A DNA stretch of 35,680 nt. Source: Caldiserica bacterium UBA4822 (GTDB taxonomy: Bacteria > Caldisericota > Caldisericia > Cryosericales > Cryosericaceae). Positions 6,178-13,682 of this stretch are shown in pieces. The notes beneath the pieces were generated by a model. The model worked only from the letters and a program-made list of their open reading frames with translations, searched no databases and had not been told where the DNA came from. The stretch covers positions 1 to 35,680 of the forward strand of contig DHFO01000044.1 of assembly GCA_002402295.1 (NCBI GenBank). The letters are read 5' to 3'. Every line of letters begins with the position of its first letter. Positions within the stretch are counted from its first letter, which is position 1. A program made the position numbers and the translations under genes.

Positions 6178-7464
6178 TTACCTGTCCACATAGCGTGCGT
6201 CATCCTTGCCCGACGTCAACTCCTGCAGGGCTGATGGCACATCAGAAACAGGGATGGTTCGCTGAGTGCCGGAGGCAAGTACCTTCATTGTGCACGTTCC
6301 GGCAGCAAGTTCGTCGTCGCCGAGAATGAGAGCGAGGCGTGAACCTCTTTTCGAGGCCCTGGCCAGTTGCTTCGCAAAGCCGTCCCCTCGAGCGTCAATA
6401 CCTACTGCCCACCCGTTGCCTGCAAGGGCGTGACGCAGCTGGAATGCTGCTGTAACGGCCGAATCGGAATGGACGATGTACGCACGAGGAATCGCAAGGG
6501 ACGCCACGAGGTTGGGATAGCGGGCAGCCAGGACCGATGTCAGGCGCTCCAGACCGAGTCCCCAGCCAACGGCAGGAGTCTGTGGACCGCCAAGCTGGTG
6601 AACCAGATAATCGTATCTGCCGCCACCGAGCAGGGCATTCTGGGAACCGAGGTCGTCCGACACCACCTCGAACACAGTCTTGGTGTAGTAATCCAGACCC
6701 CGGACCAGTCGATGATTGACGTGGTAGGGGATGTTCAGCTGGCTCAGGCATGACACCAGCCGCTGAAAGTGGTCCGAGCACTCCTCACAGAGAAAGTCCG
6801 CTGACTTCGGCAGTGCATCCAGCAACGCGGGGTCTTCCTTCTTGCAGTCCAATACCCTCAAGGGATTGTCGTGCATGCGCCTCCTGCAGTCTTCGCAGAG
6901 CTCATCCTCATGCGCGGCAAGTGCCGCCCTGAGCGAGTCCTTGTACGCGGGCCGGCACGTGTCGTCTCCGATGCTATTGATATCGACCGACAGATTATTC
7001 AGGCCAAGCCTTCCGAGCATCGTGACGACCATGTCAATGACTTCAACATCCTGCACAGGAGACTGTTCTCCGAGTGCCTCGACGCCGAAACTGTGAAACT
7101 CGCGCTTGCGCCCGCCTTGGGGCTGCTCGTACCGGAAAAACGAACCAGTATAGTAGAACTTCGCGGGAGAGGGCTGGAGGTTCATCTGGTGCTCGACATA
7201 GGAGCGACAGACCGCAGCAGTTCCCTCTGGACGCAGTACAAGGCGCCTCCCCTTCTTGTCGGGGAACGCGTACATCTCTTTCTCGACGATATCTGTGCCT
7301 GCCCCAACCGACGTCAGGAAGAGCTCCTCCATCTCGATGGTGGGCGTGCGGATTTCTTCATAGTCGTATGCCTTCGCGACGACGGCCATGCTGGCCTCAA
7401 CCTCCTGCCAGAGCAGTATGTCAGGCGACATGATATCGCTTGTTCCCTTGACGGACTTGAGCAT
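6178..7464 (-). CDS. hisS: Histidyl-tRNA synthetase
   Basis: A 428-residue class II aminoacyl-tRNA synthetase that charges tRNA-His. Family marks are the N-terminal VKGTSDIMSPD, motif 1 around PTIEMEELF, motif 2 FYYTGSFFRYEQPQ followed by GRKREFHSFGVE, the histidine-A motif LVRGLDYYTKTVFEV near residue 260, motif 3 GWGLGLERL, and a C-terminal anticodon-binding domain. The ATG at 7464 follows CCGGAGGAACCG; the open frame extends upstream to 8127 only as an antisense artefact over the NERD gene. A weak promoter (TTTGAT, 16, TATACT at 7492-7519) lies upstream. I see no T-box. Confidence 0.96.
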   Translation of the reverse strand: MLKSVKGTSDIMSPDILLWQEVEASMAVVAKAYDYEEIRTPTIEMEELFLTSVGAGTDIVEKEMYAFPDKKGRRLVLRPEGTAAVCRSYVEHQMNLQPSPAKFYYTGSFFRYEQPQGGRKREFHSFGVEALGEQSPVQDVEVIDMVVTMLGRLGLNNLSVDINSIGDDTCRPAYKDSLRAALAAHEDELCEDCRRRMHDNPLRVLDCKKEDPALLDALPKSADFLCEECSDHFQRLVSCLSQLNIPYHVNHRLVRGLDYYTKTVFEVVSDDLGSQNALLGGGRYDYLVHQLGGPQTPAVGWGLGLERLTSVLAARYPNLVASLAIPRAYIVHSDSAVTAAFQLRHALAGNGWAVGIDARGDGFAKQLARASKRGSRLALILGDDELAAGTCTMKVLASGTQRTIPVSDVPSALQELTSGKDDARYVDR

Positions 7465-7577
7465 TCGGTTCCTCCGGATAGGTATGAGGCTAGTATACGT
7501 AGCGGAAACGAAAATCAAACGGTCGTTTGTGGAGCACTCGGGCGGGGCCTGGTGCATGTGGGCAGATAACGGAGGGA

Positions 7578-7605
7578 GTGACAGACGGTCTGTTTTCTCT
7601 AGAAT
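7578..7605 (+). promoter_or_regulatory. Promoter of the NERD-domain gene
   Basis: GTGACA (7578-7583), 16 bases, TAGAAT (7600-7605), five of six matches at each box, 60 bases before the start codon. It lies in the divergent region between hisS and the NERD gene. Confidence 0.55.
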
Positions 7606-7665
7606 ATGAAGGAAGAATTGTCTGATTCGGGGAAACGATGATACGGCAGCACGGCGGATGGGGCG

Positions 7666-8526
7666 ATGGCTGAAATTCATGGCAGAGCAGGCGCCGCAAC
7701 TTGTTTCAGGGGCGACCAGCTCATGTCTCAGGCCATCGTACCGATGCTCTCGATGGGTTTGCTGACCTACATCCTGTTCAGAGCAGACGCGTCGCTCACC
7801 CAGCCCGTGCGCGTTGTGGTCGTCTGTCTCGCAGTGTTTCTTGGGTACCGGTGCATCGATGACGTGTTTTTCCTCGAGGCTGCTGCGGACCAGTACTACG
7901 GCGGGGCTGCGGGCGAACGGGGTGTGGGCCGCATGCTTGCCCGGCTCCCCCCAGGATTCCATGTATTCAACAATGTTCGGTTCCCATCCGGCGACGTCGA
8001 CCATGTCGTGGTGGGTCCCACGGGCGTGTTCAGCATCGAGACCAAGAACTACAGTGGCACAATAAGTGTTCGCGATGGTCACCTCATCCAGAACGGACAA
8101 CTGCTCACGCGCGACCCTGTCCGGCAATCACGGCTGGAGGCTCGCTATATCAGCAGCCTGACAGGCTCGCCGACGGAGCGGCTCCCGGTTGTGCCTGTTG
8201 TGGTGTTTGCCCGCGCCAGAGTGCGGGTACATGATGCAGTAGGAGGGGTGACCGTTGTCAGTCTGGAGTCTCTGCTTGATGCCATTCTGTCGCACACGCC
8301 TCAACTGTCCCAGACCACTGTTGACGAGGTAACGCGTCTGATAGAAGTCAGGATTCACTCGAAGGCCCCGGTTCCCCAGTACCGGAGGGGACGACTGGCA
8401 ATAGCCGTATGGGGCTGGCCAGGAGAACCAGTTGGTCTGCTCTGGTCGCGTTCACTTCGTATCGTTCGCTGGCGAGGGCGGCGGGCTGTGGCTATGGGGA
8501 GAACATCAGCACGGCAAGGTCCTTGA
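7666..8526 (+). CDS. NERD-domain (nuclease-related) membrane-associated protein
   Basis: A 286-residue protein with two likely membrane helices (about 22-38 and 47-62) followed by a NERD domain. The domain shows GERGVGRML (83-91), FNNVRFPSGDVDHVVVGP with Asp112, and VFSIETKNYSG with Glu125 and Lys127, the PD-(D/E)xK-like acidic/ExK residues of the fold. NERD domains are predicted nucleases; no precise role is known for most. The C-terminal 40 residues are basic and Arg-rich. The ATG at 7666 follows GGATGGGGCG; an ATG at 7723 is also possible. Its last 35 bases overlap the 3' end of the convergent YdcF gene. Confidence 0.8.
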   Translation: MAEIHGRAGAATCFRGDQLMSQAIVPMLSMGLLTYILFRADASLTQPVRVVVVCLAVFLGYRCIDDVFFLEAAADQYYGGAAGERGVGRMLARLPPGFHVFNNVRFPSGDVDHVVVGPTGVFSIETKNYSGTISVRDGHLIQNGQLLTRDPVRQSRLEARYISSLTGSPTERLPVVPVVVFARARVRVHDAVGGVTVVSLESLLDAILSHTPQLSQTTVDEVTRLIEVRIHSKAPVPQYRRGRLAIAVWGWPGEPVGLLWSRSLRIVRWRGRRAVAMGRTSARQGP

Positions 8527-9112
8527 TTAGCGCAAGCTCCTCTCTTGCGATTGCGCGTGCCTGCAAGGCCAAATCGACTGAGACGGGTGACGTTGCCGGA
8601 GGGCACGTGACGGGGTCGAGACCCTTAAGCGCCGCGAGGGTCATGATGCGGGCCATATGAAACGGGGATGACACCATGAGGCATGACGTCATGCCGTTGT
8701 TCGTCATGAACTCTCTCAAGTTGTCCAGCGTGCGCGCAGTGTTCATACCCTTTGCGTCCAGGACCAGGGCACTGCGCGGTACACCCAGTCCAAGCGCCAC
8801 GTTTGCCATGACGTCGGGTTCCGTGAGGGTGCCTCCTGTTGGACCTCCAGAGAGAAAGATGACCGGAGCTCGTCCCTCCAGGTATAGACGGCAGGCCCAG
8901 GTCACACGCGCCTCGAGCTCGGGGGAGGGCGAGGTTCCCCACACCGCAGCACCAAAGACACAGATGATGTCAGCACTCTGGCGCTGCTGGATGCGACCGT
9001 AGGAACCGATAAACACAAACCCTGCGGCCAGCAGCAGGATGGAGCAGCACACGATGATGGCGGTAGTTCGCAGCAGTCGTTTCACGTGAACACTATACGC
9101 CCTCGGACGCAT
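8492..9112 (-). CDS. YdcF/SanA-like DUF218 membrane protein
   Basis: A 206-residue protein with one N-terminal membrane helix (about residues 12-36) and a DUF218 domain. Visible are IICVFGAAVWGTSPSPELEARV, the FLSGGPTGG loop, the central MNTARTLDNLREFM segment and SSPFHMARIM near the end. SanA of E. coli is linked to envelope barrier function and vancomycin sensitivity; the enzymatic role of DUF218 proteins is not settled. The start at 9112 is uncertain: a GTG at 9085 (protein VKRLLRTT) would put the helix at the very N-terminus. It overlaps the NERD gene tail to tail by 35 bases. Confidence 0.82.
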   Translation of the reverse strand: MRPRAYSVHVKRLLRTTAIIVCCSILLLAAGFVFIGSYGRIQQRQSADIICVFGAAVWGTSPSPELEARVTWACRLYLEGRAPVIFLSGGPTGGTLTEPDVMANVALGLGVPRSALVLDAKGMNTARTLDNLREFMTNNGMTSCLMVSSPFHMARIMTLAALKGLDPVTCPPATSPVSVDLALQARAIAREELALIKDLAVLMFSP

Positions 9113-9141
9113 CTCTCAGTGAATTCCGCCAGGTTCCTTCC

Positions 9142-9169
9142 TTGCAATGGTATTTCCTGACAATATACT
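9142..9169 (+). promoter_or_regulatory. dnaX promoter
   Basis: TTGCAA (9142-9147), 16 bases, TATACT (9164-9169). The dnaX ATG begins at 9179, ten bases after the -10 box, so transcription would start 2-4 bases before the start codon. No ribosome binding site precedes it, pointing to a leaderless mRNA. Confidence 0.7.
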
Positions 9170-9178
9170 GACCATGAT

Positions 9179-10771
9179 ATGAGTCCAGCTGAATCGTATG
9201 TATCACTGTACCGGAAGTACCGTCCCGCTACGTTCGCGGACGTCATCGGTCAGGAGACGATCGTGCGCATTCTGCAGGGGTCGGTTGACCACGCACGTAT
9301 CTCCCATGCCTACCTATTTGCGGGCCCAAAGGGAACAGGAAAGACAACCGTCGCGCGCGTTTTCGCGAAGGCCCTCAACTGTTCGCAGGGCCCGACGAGC
9401 CGGCCCTGCATGGATTGTGAGCATTGCAGGGCCATAACGGCGGGGACTGACATTGACGTCATTGAGATCGACGCCGCGAGCAATCGCGGAATCGATGAGA
9501 TACGGGATCTGCGCGAGTCGACGAGGTTCGTTCCGGCGCGCAGCCGGTACAAGATCTTCATCATCGATGAAGCGCACATGCTCACGCCCGCGGCCTTCGA
9601 CGCGCTGCTCAAGACACTCGAAGAGCCGCCGGATTATGTTGTTTTCATCCTGGCTACAACGGAGCCCCAGAAGCTCCCGGAAACCATCATATCGCGCTGC
9701 CAGCGGTTCGATTTCAAGCGCATCTCCGATGGTGCCATGCTCAGCCACCTCAAGACCATCAGAGACATCGAGGCATCCAATGTCACGGATGACGCGCTGA
9801 AGCAGATTGTCGCTCTCAGCAGTGGGTCCATGCGTGGTGCGATCGGCCTGGTCGACCAGTTCTCTGTGTTCGGTCCCGAGCCGGTGACGGCGGCGACAGT
9901 GCTTGATCTCCTTGGTCTCCCCACTGCGACGAAGCTCTTGCTCCTCGTCGAAGCTCTCCTGTCACATGACCCCAAGGCCGTGGGCTCCGTACTGGATGAT
10001 TTGGAACGGAGCGGCATCGAACCAGCAGACGTTCTGGAAGGGGCGATAGCGCTTATCAGTTCCCATATTCTAGCTCGTGTGACCGCCGCTGATTCGGGCG
10101 ACGAAGAAGCTCGTGCACACCTGGGACGGTTTGCGGACGGCGTGCTCGTCGACCTGACGGAAAGCCTTGCACGTCTGCAGCAACGGTCGACGTATCTTTC
10201 GGACCCTTATCCTCTGGTTCAGGCATCGCTGCTTGCCGTGGCGCTTGGGCTGTCTGTCCCTGGTGCTCGGCTTCGGGAGGAACGGCAGGTTGAGCCGGTT
10301 CAGTTCATTGCACGGGATGTGGGAAAAAACCAGCCAGCAGGAGCCGGCGCGGAATCTCCCGCTGGCCCAGATGTCGAGCCAGAACCAGTTGTTCAGTCAG
10401 CAGGGCCTGCTCCCGAGCAGGGCACCGACGCTCAGCAGTGGGCTCGCTACAAGGCCGTCGTTTCCGAGGCCAGCAAGCCGATTGGAGTGATGCTTCAGGC
10501 CCTCGACGTCCGGAAGGTGGGAGTGGACCAGGGGATGCTCCATATCGTGCTGGGTCCGAAGGCGCGGCTCTTTCGCGCCACGCTGGAGCAGAAACAAGAT
10601 GAGGTTCTAGTGCCTGCTGCTCGTGCCGTCTACGGTGTGGACCGTGTTGTCCTTGCGGAGGAGGGTTCTCCGGAGGAGAGCTTGGACAGACCTGAATCAG
10701 CTGCGCCTGATGAAAAGCTGCAACTGCTGAAGAAGACGTTTGATGCGACAGAATCCCTGTTCGAGCCATAG
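9179..10771 (+). CDS. dnaX: DNA polymerase III subunits gamma/tau (clamp loader)
   Basis: The AAA+ motor of the clamp loader that places the beta clamp on DNA. The 530-residue protein begins MSPAESYVSLYRKYRP and has the Walker A GPKGTGKT (49-56), a zinc module with Cys68, Cys77, Cys80 and Cys83, the DEAH box (130-133), and the SRC sensor segment in IISRCQRFDF. Domain III ends near residue 370, followed by a Pro/Ala/Glu-rich linker and a C-terminal tau-type domain. The ATG is the only start that fits family alignments and has no Shine-Dalgarno site. A slippery-type heptamer A AAA AAC lies at 10324-10330 in the linker. It leads the dnaX-ybaB-recR operon. Confidence 0.96.
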   Translation: MSPAESYVSLYRKYRPATFADVIGQETIVRILQGSVDHARISHAYLFAGPKGTGKTTVARVFAKALNCSQGPTSRPCMDCEHCRAITAGTDIDVIEIDAASNRGIDEIRDLRESTRFVPARSRYKIFIIDEAHMLTPAAFDALLKTLEEPPDYVVFILATTEPQKLPETIISRCQRFDFKRISDGAMLSHLKTIRDIEASNVTDDALKQIVALSSGSMRGAIGLVDQFSVFGPEPVTAATVLDLLGLPTATKLLLLVEALLSHDPKAVGSVLDDLERSGIEPADVLEGAIALISSHILARVTAADSGDEEARAHLGRFADGVLVDLTESLARLQQRSTYLSDPYPLVQASLLAVALGLSVPGARLREERQVEPVQFIARDVGKNQPAGAGAESPAGPDVEPEPVVQSAGPAPEQGTDAQQWARYKAVVSEASKPIGVMLQALDVRKVGVDQGMLHIVLGPKARLFRATLEQKQDEVLVPAARAVYGVDRVVLAEEGSPEESLDRPESAAPDEKLQLLKKTFDATESLFEP

Positions 10772-10787
10772 AGAGAGAGGAACGGCC

Positions 10788-11099
10788 ATGTACAATGTCA
10801 ACAACCTGATGAAACAAGCGCAGAAGATGCAGGAGGATGCGGCCCGGGCGGAGCAGGAGCTGTTGGATATGAGGGTATCTGCTTCGTCAGGGGGTGGAGC
10901 CGTCACCGCCGTCGTCAACGGGAAGAAGGACCTCATCGGCCTGAGCATCCAGGAGGGTTTCGATTGTTCTGACACAGAGATGACCGCGGACCTGGTGCTT
11001 GCGGCGGTGCGTGAGGCGCAGTCTGATGCCGACCGCCGGGCAGACGAAGTCATGAAGAAGGTCACCGCCGGAATGCCGCACATCCCGGGACTCGGGTAG
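10788..11099 (+). CDS. ybaB: YbaB/EbfC nucleoid-associated protein
   Basis: A 103-residue YbaB/EbfC protein, a small dimeric DNA-binding protein that coats the nucleoid. It begins MYNVNNLMKQAQKMQ and ends with the family-typical KVTAGMPHIPGLG. The strand VVNGKKDLIGLSI and the central helices match the fold. The ATG at 10788 follows GAGAGAGAGG; the upstream in-frame extension overlaps dnaX and is not needed. It sits between dnaX and recR, the classic arrangement, 16 bases after the dnaX stop. Confidence 0.95.
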   Translation: MYNVNNLMKQAQKMQEDAARAEQELLDMRVSASSGGGAVTAVVNGKKDLIGLSIQEGFDCSDTEMTADLVLAAVREAQSDADRRADEVMKKVTAGMPHIPGLG

Positions 11100-11102
11100 C
11101 CG

Positions 11103-11708
11103 GTGTTTCTGCCGAGACGATTTGCCGAACTGTCCGCACAGTTTGCGAGCCTTCCTGGCATTGGGCCGAAAGCCGCAGACCGGCTGGTGTTCTATCTGCT
11201 GGACCAGCCGGACGACCAAGTACAGGCGCTCGCGGAGTCTCTTGTCGCTGCAAAGCGTGAGATAGCGTTTTGCAGGAGGTGTGGCAACTTTGCACAGGGC
11301 GACCTGTGCGAGGTGTGCCGGGACACGTCCCGAGACGTGAAGCTGCTGTGCGTCGTGGAGGAGATTCGTGATTTGGCTGCCATCGAAAAAACTGGCGCCT
11401 ACAGAGGCCTGTACCATGTGCTGCATGGCCGGATTGATCCCATTTCACGTGTTGGTCCCGCCGAGTTGCAGTTGGAGCGCCTGGCCGAACGGATTTCTCG
11501 CGACCAGGTGGGCGAGGTGATCATCGCGACGAATCCGAATTTCAATGGGGACATTACGGCAATGTACATTGCGAAGCTGCTGGCAGGGCTCCCTCAGGTG
11601 CGTGTGACCCGTATCGCCACTGGCATACCGAAGGGCAGCGATCTTGAGTTCGCCGACATCTTCACGCTGACTCAGGCCCTCGAGAAAAGGACGGACGTCC
11701 AGGTGTAG
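11103..11708 (+). CDS. recR: Recombination mediator RecR
   Basis: RecR, with RecF and RecO, loads RecA onto gapped DNA. The 201-residue protein has the N-terminal helix-hairpin-helix LPGIGPKAADRL, the four-cysteine zinc finger CRRC...CEVC (FCRRCGNFAQGDLCEVC), a Toprim domain starting LLCVVEEIRDLAAIEKTG, and the C-terminal TRIATGIPKGSDLEFAD with ALEKR. The GTG start at 11103 lies three bases after the ybaB stop, without a good separate ribosome binding site, suggesting translational coupling. Confidence 0.96.
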   Translation: MFLPRRFAELSAQFASLPGIGPKAADRLVFYLLDQPDDQVQALAESLVAAKREIAFCRRCGNFAQGDLCEVCRDTSRDVKLLCVVEEIRDLAAIEKTGAYRGLYHVLHGRIDPISRVGPAELQLERLAERISRDQVGEVIIATNPNFNGDITAMYIAKLLAGLPQVRVTRIATGIPKGSDLEFADIFTLTQALEKRTDVQV

Positions 11709-11711
11709 TTC

Positions 11712-11827
11712 GTGCCCCCTCTGCCTGGGGTGCCGCAGGCACCGTGCGGGAGCGGAGGGGCCGCGCGCCTTGTCTGGAGGAGCTGGTTGGCACAGCGCCA
11801 GATGACCAGACACGGATCCTGGGGCAC
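11712..11827 (+). other. Foldable intergenic segment between recR and rpsA (possible structured RNA)
   Basis: The 236-base gap between recR and rpsA holds a 116-base GC-rich segment closed by GTGCCCC (11712-11718) against GGGGCAC (11821-11827). Inside are two arms. One is CTC/GAG (11719-11721/11755-11757) leading to GGTGCC-GCA-GGCACC (11729-11743). The other is GTCTGG/CCAGAC (11772-11777/11806-11811) enclosing CTGG/CCAG (11783-11786/11798-11801). No U-tract follows, so it is not a simple terminator. I do not recognise it as SRP RNA, tRNA or a known riboswitch. Strand is uncertain because both strands fold. Confidence 0.3.
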
Positions 11828-11873
11828 AGGCTGGGACCGCACGTGGAGTCAGTACGCCCGGCACCTGGTGCGG

Positions 11874-11902
11874 TTGACAACTCTTCCCGGTGTTCGTATA
11901 CT
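11874..11902 (+). promoter_or_regulatory. rpsA promoter
   Basis: TTGACA (11874-11879), 17 bases, TATACT (11897-11902), 42 bases before the rpsA ATG. The -35 box is exact consensus and the -10 box differs at one position. Confidence 0.85.
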
Positions 11903-11944
11903 TAAAGACTGAGTTATGGTCATCCTTAATCGCGAGGGGTCAAC

Positions 11945-13468
11945 ATGGTGGACAAAGACAACTACGTTGGAACGGACAGCAAGGTTGAAAACGACGGGCT
12001 TGACGATGTGCGCGCACTTCTTGACGCGGTTGCACAGCCAAATCTTTTCCCAATTCAGCAGGTCATCGAGCCTGCCGCGGAGGGTACACCGGAACCAGAG
12101 AAAACTATGGAACGACCTGCCGGTGCTGAGTCGGCCGGGGCGGGGGAAATCCCAATAACGGCAGTCGAGGAGAGCGGTGCTTCTGAGCTCGAGGCTGCTC
12201 TGCCGCCGGATCAGTCTCCCAAAGCTGGTTATGCCCCGCGCCTCCTGCGGCGTGGCGACGTTATCGATGTATCTGTCGTCAAGCTGGAACGTGACGGCGT
12301 CATGGTGAACGCTGGCGGCAAGGGCGACTATTACATTCCGCTGAACCGCCTCACTACACGAACGGACGTGTCTGTCGACCAGATTGCGCACGTCGGGGAA
12401 ACCATGAAGGTTTCCGTCATCAAGGAGGAGGACGAGCAGGGCACGGCTGTACTCTCAAAACTGAAAGCCGACCAGGAGGAGAACTGGGGCTCCGTGGAGA
12501 AGTACTTCGAGGAACAGACCATCGTCACGGCCAAAGTCACGAAGGCGATTAAGGGCGGCCTGCTTGTCGACATCGGCGTGCCGTGTTTTCTGCCGCAGTC
12601 GCAGGTAGCCAGCGATTACCGCAACAACATCGCCTCGCTGGTGGGGCAGGAAATCCCTGTGAAGATCACTGAATTCGACAAGAAGCTTCGTCGAATTATC
12701 GCTTCGCACCGCGCAGCCATGCAGGTCATCCGGCAGAAGCAGAAGAAGGAGTTTTTCGGCAAGATCAAGGCTGGCGACATCTACGAGGGAACGGTCAATG
12801 GTATCGCGGAGTTCGGAGCCTTTGTGGACATCGGCTACGGCGTAGAAGGCCTGGTACACTTATCGGAGTTGACATATGGCAGACGGCGTCCGGTCGAGGA
12901 AATCGTCCAGAAGAAGGACAAGGTCAAGGTAAAGGTCTTGAAAGTTGATCCGGAGACCGGCAAGGTTTCCCTGAGCATGAAGCAGACCAAACCTCATCCG
13001 TGGGAAACCATTGAGGAGGACTATCCAGTTGGCAGGGTTGTCGAGGGGACCGTCATCCGCATCCTGACCTTTGGGGCCATTGTTGAACTATCCGAAGGTG
13101 TAACCGGACTGCTTCACATCTCCCAGATTTCCAATGATAAGATCCGGAAGGTTGAGGACGTGTTGAAGGTAGGCGACGTTATCAAGGTCAGAGTCCTCGA
13201 AGTGCTCAAGGAGGAGCGCAAGGTCAAGCTCAGCATGAAGGGCGTTGACGGCAACGACAGCGTACTTGAGCGTGAAGTCGGACAGGCTGCCCCCGAGATT
13301 GTCAGCGAAAACACCACTGGCGACATGCCCACGAGTGATGAGTCCGGCGCGGTCAGCGAGTCCGGGATGGCGGTTCAAGAAATGGCAAACGAGTCCACGG
13401 AAGGCACTTCTGAAGCTGGTTCGGAGGAGGCTGGGACAGCAGGTCCATCCGAGACACCGGAGGGCTGA
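11945..13468 (+). CDS. rpsA: 30S ribosomal protein S1 (four S1 domains)
   Basis: A 507-residue protein with an acidic, low-complexity N-terminus (about 1-95), four S1 RNA-binding domains and an acidic Ser/Glu/Thr-rich tail (about 430-507). S1 starts are visible at GDVIDVSVVKLERDGVMVN, at TIVTAKVTKAIKGGLLVD, at GDIYEGTVNGIAEFGAFVD and at GRVVEGTVIRILTFGAIVE, with the usual GLVHLSEL and GLLHISQI motifs. S1 helps mRNA bind the 30S subunit. Four domains match the shorter Firmicutes-type S1 rather than the six-domain E. coli form. The ATG follows GAGGGGTCAAC. Confidence 0.92.
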   Translation: MVDKDNYVGTDSKVENDGLDDVRALLDAVAQPNLFPIQQVIEPAAEGTPEPEKTMERPAGAESAGAGEIPITAVEESGASELEAALPPDQSPKAGYAPRLLRRGDVIDVSVVKLERDGVMVNAGGKGDYYIPLNRLTTRTDVSVDQIAHVGETMKVSVIKEEDEQGTAVLSKLKADQEENWGSVEKYFEEQTIVTAKVTKAIKGGLLVDIGVPCFLPQSQVASDYRNNIASLVGQEIPVKITEFDKKLRRIIASHRAAMQVIRQKQKKEFFGKIKAGDIYEGTVNGIAEFGAFVDIGYGVEGLVHLSELTYGRRRPVEEIVQKKDKVKVKVLKVDPETGKVSLSMKQTKPHPWETIEEDYPVGRVVEGTVIRILTFGAIVELSEGVTGLLHISQISNDKIRKVEDVLKVGDVIKVRVLEVLKEERKVKLSMKGVDGNDSVLEREVGQAAPEIVSENTTGDMPTSDESGAVSESGMAVQEMANESTEGTSEAGSEEAGTAGPSETPEG

Positions 13469-13526
13469 GCGGCCACCAGGACCAGACAGGGCGTCTCACA
13501 GGACAAAAGCACCATATGGCAAAGGG

Positions 13527-13582
13527 GACGGCGAGCAGTGCCGCAGGGCCAGAGTGGCTGGCACTCGCAGGCCGTCTTCTTG
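13527..13582 (+). terminator. Probable terminator or structured 3' end after rpsA
   Basis: A long interrupted hairpin: GACGGC (13527-13532) pairs with GCCGTC (13571-13576), with AGTGCC/GGCACT and GCCA/TGGC pairs inside, followed by TTCTTG. It falls in the 214-base gap between rpsA and fabD. I see no other feature in that gap; an isolated TTGACA at 13585 has no matching -10 box. Confidence 0.45.
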
Positions 13583-13682
13583 CGTTGACAGCCACGCTAC
13601 CTTGGGAACGTCGAGGACCGGCGTGATTGTGTAGACGTGACGAGGGTCGCTGCGCTACGAGAGCGTTGCGGGGGAGGTAATC

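Noticed and set aside
5952..6203. An 83-codon open frame on the minus strand between hisS and the rseC-like gene
   Set aside because: It overlaps the hisS end, has no ribosome binding site or recognisable motif, and covers the segment that folds as 6S RNA.
7465..8127. N-terminal extension of the hisS reading frame to 649 codons
   Set aside because: The extra region is antisense to the NERD gene. The HisRS N-terminus and a good ribosome binding site are at 7464.
11709..11912. SRP (4.5S) RNA in the recR-rpsA gap, considered because dnaX-ybaB-recR clusters sometimes lie near it
   Set aside because: Neither strand contains the helix 8 tetraloop and AGCAG asymmetric loop that every SRP RNA needs.
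13585..13590. TTGACA upstream of fabD as a -35 box
   Set aside because: No acceptable -10 hexamer at 15-19 bases downstream; probably chance.
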